Source: a virus. From it: a DNA stretch of 22,093 nucleotides. The notes below the pieces were generated by a model. It saw nothing but the letters and a program-made list of their open reading frames with translations. It searched no databases and was not told where the DNA came from. The stretch is from IMG/VR virus record IMGVR_UViG_3300022602_000470, positions 1 to 22,093 of that record. One strand, written 5' to 3'. Shown here one piece after another: positions 20,949 through 22,093 of the stretch. Within the stretch, counting starts at the first letter, position 1. Every line of letters begins with the position of its first letter. A program made the translations under genes and the position numbers.

Positions 20949-21269
20949 ATGACAGCTTTTGAACTAAATGAAGACTTAAAAGAAAGATGTATGCTTTTAG
21001 GTGCTACAAGAGCTGTAACTACTTGGTTTAAAGATGGTGTACCATTAATACCTGATGAATTTTGGGAAACAATAGTAGTATTACCTGCTGGTATTCATAA
21101 GAATCTTATTAAGATTGTTTTTAGTCTAGTAAAAGAATATATGAAGGAATTTGAAGATAATGGATTTGAATGCGCCGACCCTGTATTAGAATTTAGTTTT
21201 GCTCAACCTAGAATTGTTTATGCTATATTTCCAGAAAAAAACTCTTTTAAAGAAAAAGAGTTGATTTAG
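20949..21269 (+). CDS. Unknown 106-aa protein with sigma70-like promoter
   Basis: The product starts MTAFELNEDLKERCMLLGAT and reads as a compact alpha/beta domain with a hydrophobic centre (FWETIVVLPAGIHKNLIKIV), then a helix (FSLVKEYMKEFEDNGF), a strand (DPVLEFSF) and a charged tail (NSFKEKELI). It has no signal peptide, membrane segment or recognised motif. Unlike its neighbours it is preceded by a host-type promoter inside a palindrome, and not by a late octamer, so it is probably expressed early and regulated. A 9-bp A/T-rich inverted repeat (AACTCTTTT at 21240-21248, AAAAGAGTT at 21254-21262) lies at the 3' end of the coding region. It lacks a T-run, so it is doubtful as a terminator. 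Confidence 0.6.
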   Translation: MTAFELNEDLKERCMLLGATRAVTTWFKDGVPLIPDEFWETIVVLPAGIHKNLIKIVFSLVKEYMKEFEDNGFECADPVLEFSFAQPRIVYAIFPEKNSFKEKELI

Positions 21270-21273
21270 TTAA

Positions 21274-21281
21274 TATAAATA
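21274..21281 (+). promoter_or_regulatory. T4 late promoter, exact TATAAATA
   Basis: An exact TATAAATA lies 17 nt before the ATG at 21299, the longest spacing in the window. Confidence 0.65.
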
Positions 21282-21298
21282 GATAATAATTAGAACTT

Positions 21299-21478
21299 AT
21301 GTCACTTAAAAAGCACGAAATAGAATCTCTCATTGAACACGCTATGGACGATATCGTAGCTCAAGTATTTGAGAATGAATTTGGTAGTTTAGAAGATCTC
21401 GAATATGCTATCGATTATCTTAAAGAAAAGATAAACGATCTTGAAGCTGAGGACTTCGAGGACTCTATTACTGAATAG
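21299..21478 (+). CDS. Unknown 59-aa acidic helical protein
   Basis: ATG at 21299 to TAG at 21476-21478 encodes a short acidic protein (MSLKKHEIESLIEHAMDDIV at the start; GSLEDLEYAIDYLKEKINDL near the C-terminus) that is predicted helix throughout, with two helices separated by ENEFGS. An exact TATAAATA upstream and a fit between neighbouring genes (2 nt before the opposing gene's stop) support it as real. The acidic helical character resembles small phage core or regulatory proteins, but no family is recognised. Codon use (CTC, ATC, GAG) resembles the highly expressed structural genes more than its neighbour at 20949. Confidence 0.6.
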   Translation: MSLKKHEIESLIEHAMDDIVAQVFENEFGSLEDLEYAIDYLKEKINDLEAEDFEDSITE

Positions 21479-21480
21479 TC

Positions 21481-22047
21481 TTACTTAAGACCTTGTAAGT
21501 ATTGAGAGGTATTAGGTGCTCCGCCTGCTTGAGGAGCTGCTCCTGGTGCTGGAGGTTGTTCTGTACCTGTAGGAGGTACCGCGCCAGGTAAAGCTGAAGG
21601 AGTTTCACCAACTGCTTCAGGAGCTGTCTCTCCAGGAATTTCTTCTTCGTTACGACCACCCTTTTCTTTTTCAATATAATCTCCAATATCAGCAATAGAA
21701 GAATCCTCAAATGTGTTATCAATTACATAAGGTTCCTTATCATGATTAATAAGATCGTAGATACGAACCTGCATACCTGATAAATCTTTATCAGTATTGT
21801 CAAATACGAAAGCAATTTTATAAGCTACATTGTGATTATTATCAAAGTCTTTATAGATATAAAAACCATCTTTAACAATTTCAGTAGCTGTATCTCTTAA
21901 GTCTTTTAAGTTTTCAGGATGTAAAAGGTCACGACTTATGAACTGCTGTAACATAACGACAACATAATCATAAAACGAAGGATCATTACGATCCTGTACG
22001 TTAAATTCTGTTAAATACATTTCCAATAAAGACTCAAACTTTTTCAT
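21481..22047 (-). CDS. Unknown 188-aa protein with Pro/Ala-rich tail
   Basis: The N-terminal 125 residues form a folded alpha/beta-looking domain (MKKFESLLEMYLTEFNVQDR, then YDYVVVMLQQFISRD, KDGFYIYKDFDNNHNVAYKI, YDLINHDKEPYVIDNTF). The last 60 residues are an acidic stretch followed by a Pro/Ala/Gly/Thr-rich low-complexity tail (EEIPGETAPEAVGETPSALP ... PPAPGAAPQAGG). The N-terminal phrase 'MKKFESLLEMYL' resembles starts of many phage proteins but is not diagnostic. An ATTAAATA octamer lies 13 nt upstream on this strand. Its stop lies 2 nt from the stop of the opposing 59-aa gene. Function unknown; a virion or assembly protein is possible given the late promoter. Confidence 0.65.
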   Translation of the reverse strand: MKKFESLLEMYLTEFNVQDRNDPSFYDYVVVMLQQFISRDLLHPENLKDLRDTATEIVKDGFYIYKDFDNNHNVAYKIAFVFDNTDKDLSGMQVRIYDLINHDKEPYVIDNTFEDSSIADIGDYIEKEKGGRNEEEIPGETAPEAVGETPSALPGAVPPTGTEQPPAPGAAPQAGGAPNTSQYLQGLK

Positions 22048-22060
22048 ACAATATATAGAT

Positions 22061-22068
22061 TATTTAAT
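22061..22068 (-). promoter_or_regulatory. T4-late-type promoter octamer ATTAAATA (minus strand)
   Basis: The reverse complement of 22061-22068 is ATTAAATA, 13 nt upstream of the start at 22047. The last 25 nt of the window hold nothing else I can support; the window ends in ATG (22091-22093), which may or may not start a gene. Confidence 0.5.
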
Positions 22069-22093
22069 CGTTTTTATATAATTAACACGGATG

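Noticed and set aside
21468-21722. An 84-aa Leu/Lys/Gln-rich minus-strand frame overlapping the Pro/Ala-tail protein
   Set aside because: It arises from reading the low-complexity Pro/Ala-coding stretch in another frame; the 188-aa frame has the promoter and start.
20949-22047. A possible toxin-antitoxin or anti-defence module among the three small unknown genes
   Set aside because: The genes are on different strands with different promoters, and none shows a toxin, antitoxin or known anti-defence motif.

Overview
The window is a piece of a tailed-phage genome, AT-rich by eye, from a distant member of the T4 superfamily of contractile-tailed phages. The evidence is a set of recognisable T4-type virion genes: neck proteins (gp14, gp13), head-completion nuclease-like protein (gp4), prohead protease (gp21), scaffold (gp22), major capsid protein (gp23) and a lysozyme-bearing baseplate hub/spike (gp5), plus a phage-type PhoH ATPase. 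The host cannot be named from the sequence. Most genes lack a clear Shine-Dalgarno sequence and have A/T-only start contexts, which would fit a host that initiates translation without SD pairing (for example Bacteroidota or Cyanobacteria); this is weak inference.

Layout. 1-563: end of a truncated gene and a small tail-fibre protein. 619-1419: a very acidic protein that looks like a prohead core protein, followed by a strong terminator. 1499-4448: a degenerate nucleotidyltransferase-like protein, then gp14, gp13, a DUF6321-type small basic protein and gp4, closely packed. 4443-5273 (minus strand): a membrane/coiled-coil protein that interrupts the capsid genes. 5340-8769: gp21, a 47-aa core-like peptide, gp22 and gp23, ending in a strong terminator. 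8870-9256: a 128-aa protein of unknown function with its own promoter and terminator. 9352-15017: a receptor-binding/tail-fibre cassette of six structural proteins built on two reusable N-terminal modules, with a 38-aa basic peptide inside it. 15112-19659: an unrecognised structural protein, gp5 and a metal-binding beta-helical spike-like protein. 19656-20889 (minus): an unknown His-rich protein and PhoH. 20949-22047: three small proteins of unknown function. No tRNA, CRISPR array or insertion sequence was seen.

Regulation. An octamer of the type (A/T/C)(A/T)TAAATA, matching the T4 late promoter TATAAATA, precedes 14 transcription-unit heads on both strands and lies only 5-17 nt (mostly 6-10) before the start codon. 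It is absent from tightly packed internal genes. If transcription starts where T4 late promoters start, most late mRNAs here are leaderless or nearly so. One gene (20949) instead has a host-like TTG-17-TATAAT promoter whose -10 box lies inside a perfect palindrome next to the ATG.

Most notable points: a gp5 whose OB fold is split by the lysozyme domain; a phage nucleotidyltransferase homologue that has lost both catalytic aspartates with the spacing preserved; the near-leaderless late promoters; a 15-residue repeat in the scaffold; modular fibre anchors; and a zinc-ribbon/HxH spike protein. No gene in the window forms an obviously new multi-gene defence or mobile system; it is mostly virion structure and assembly.
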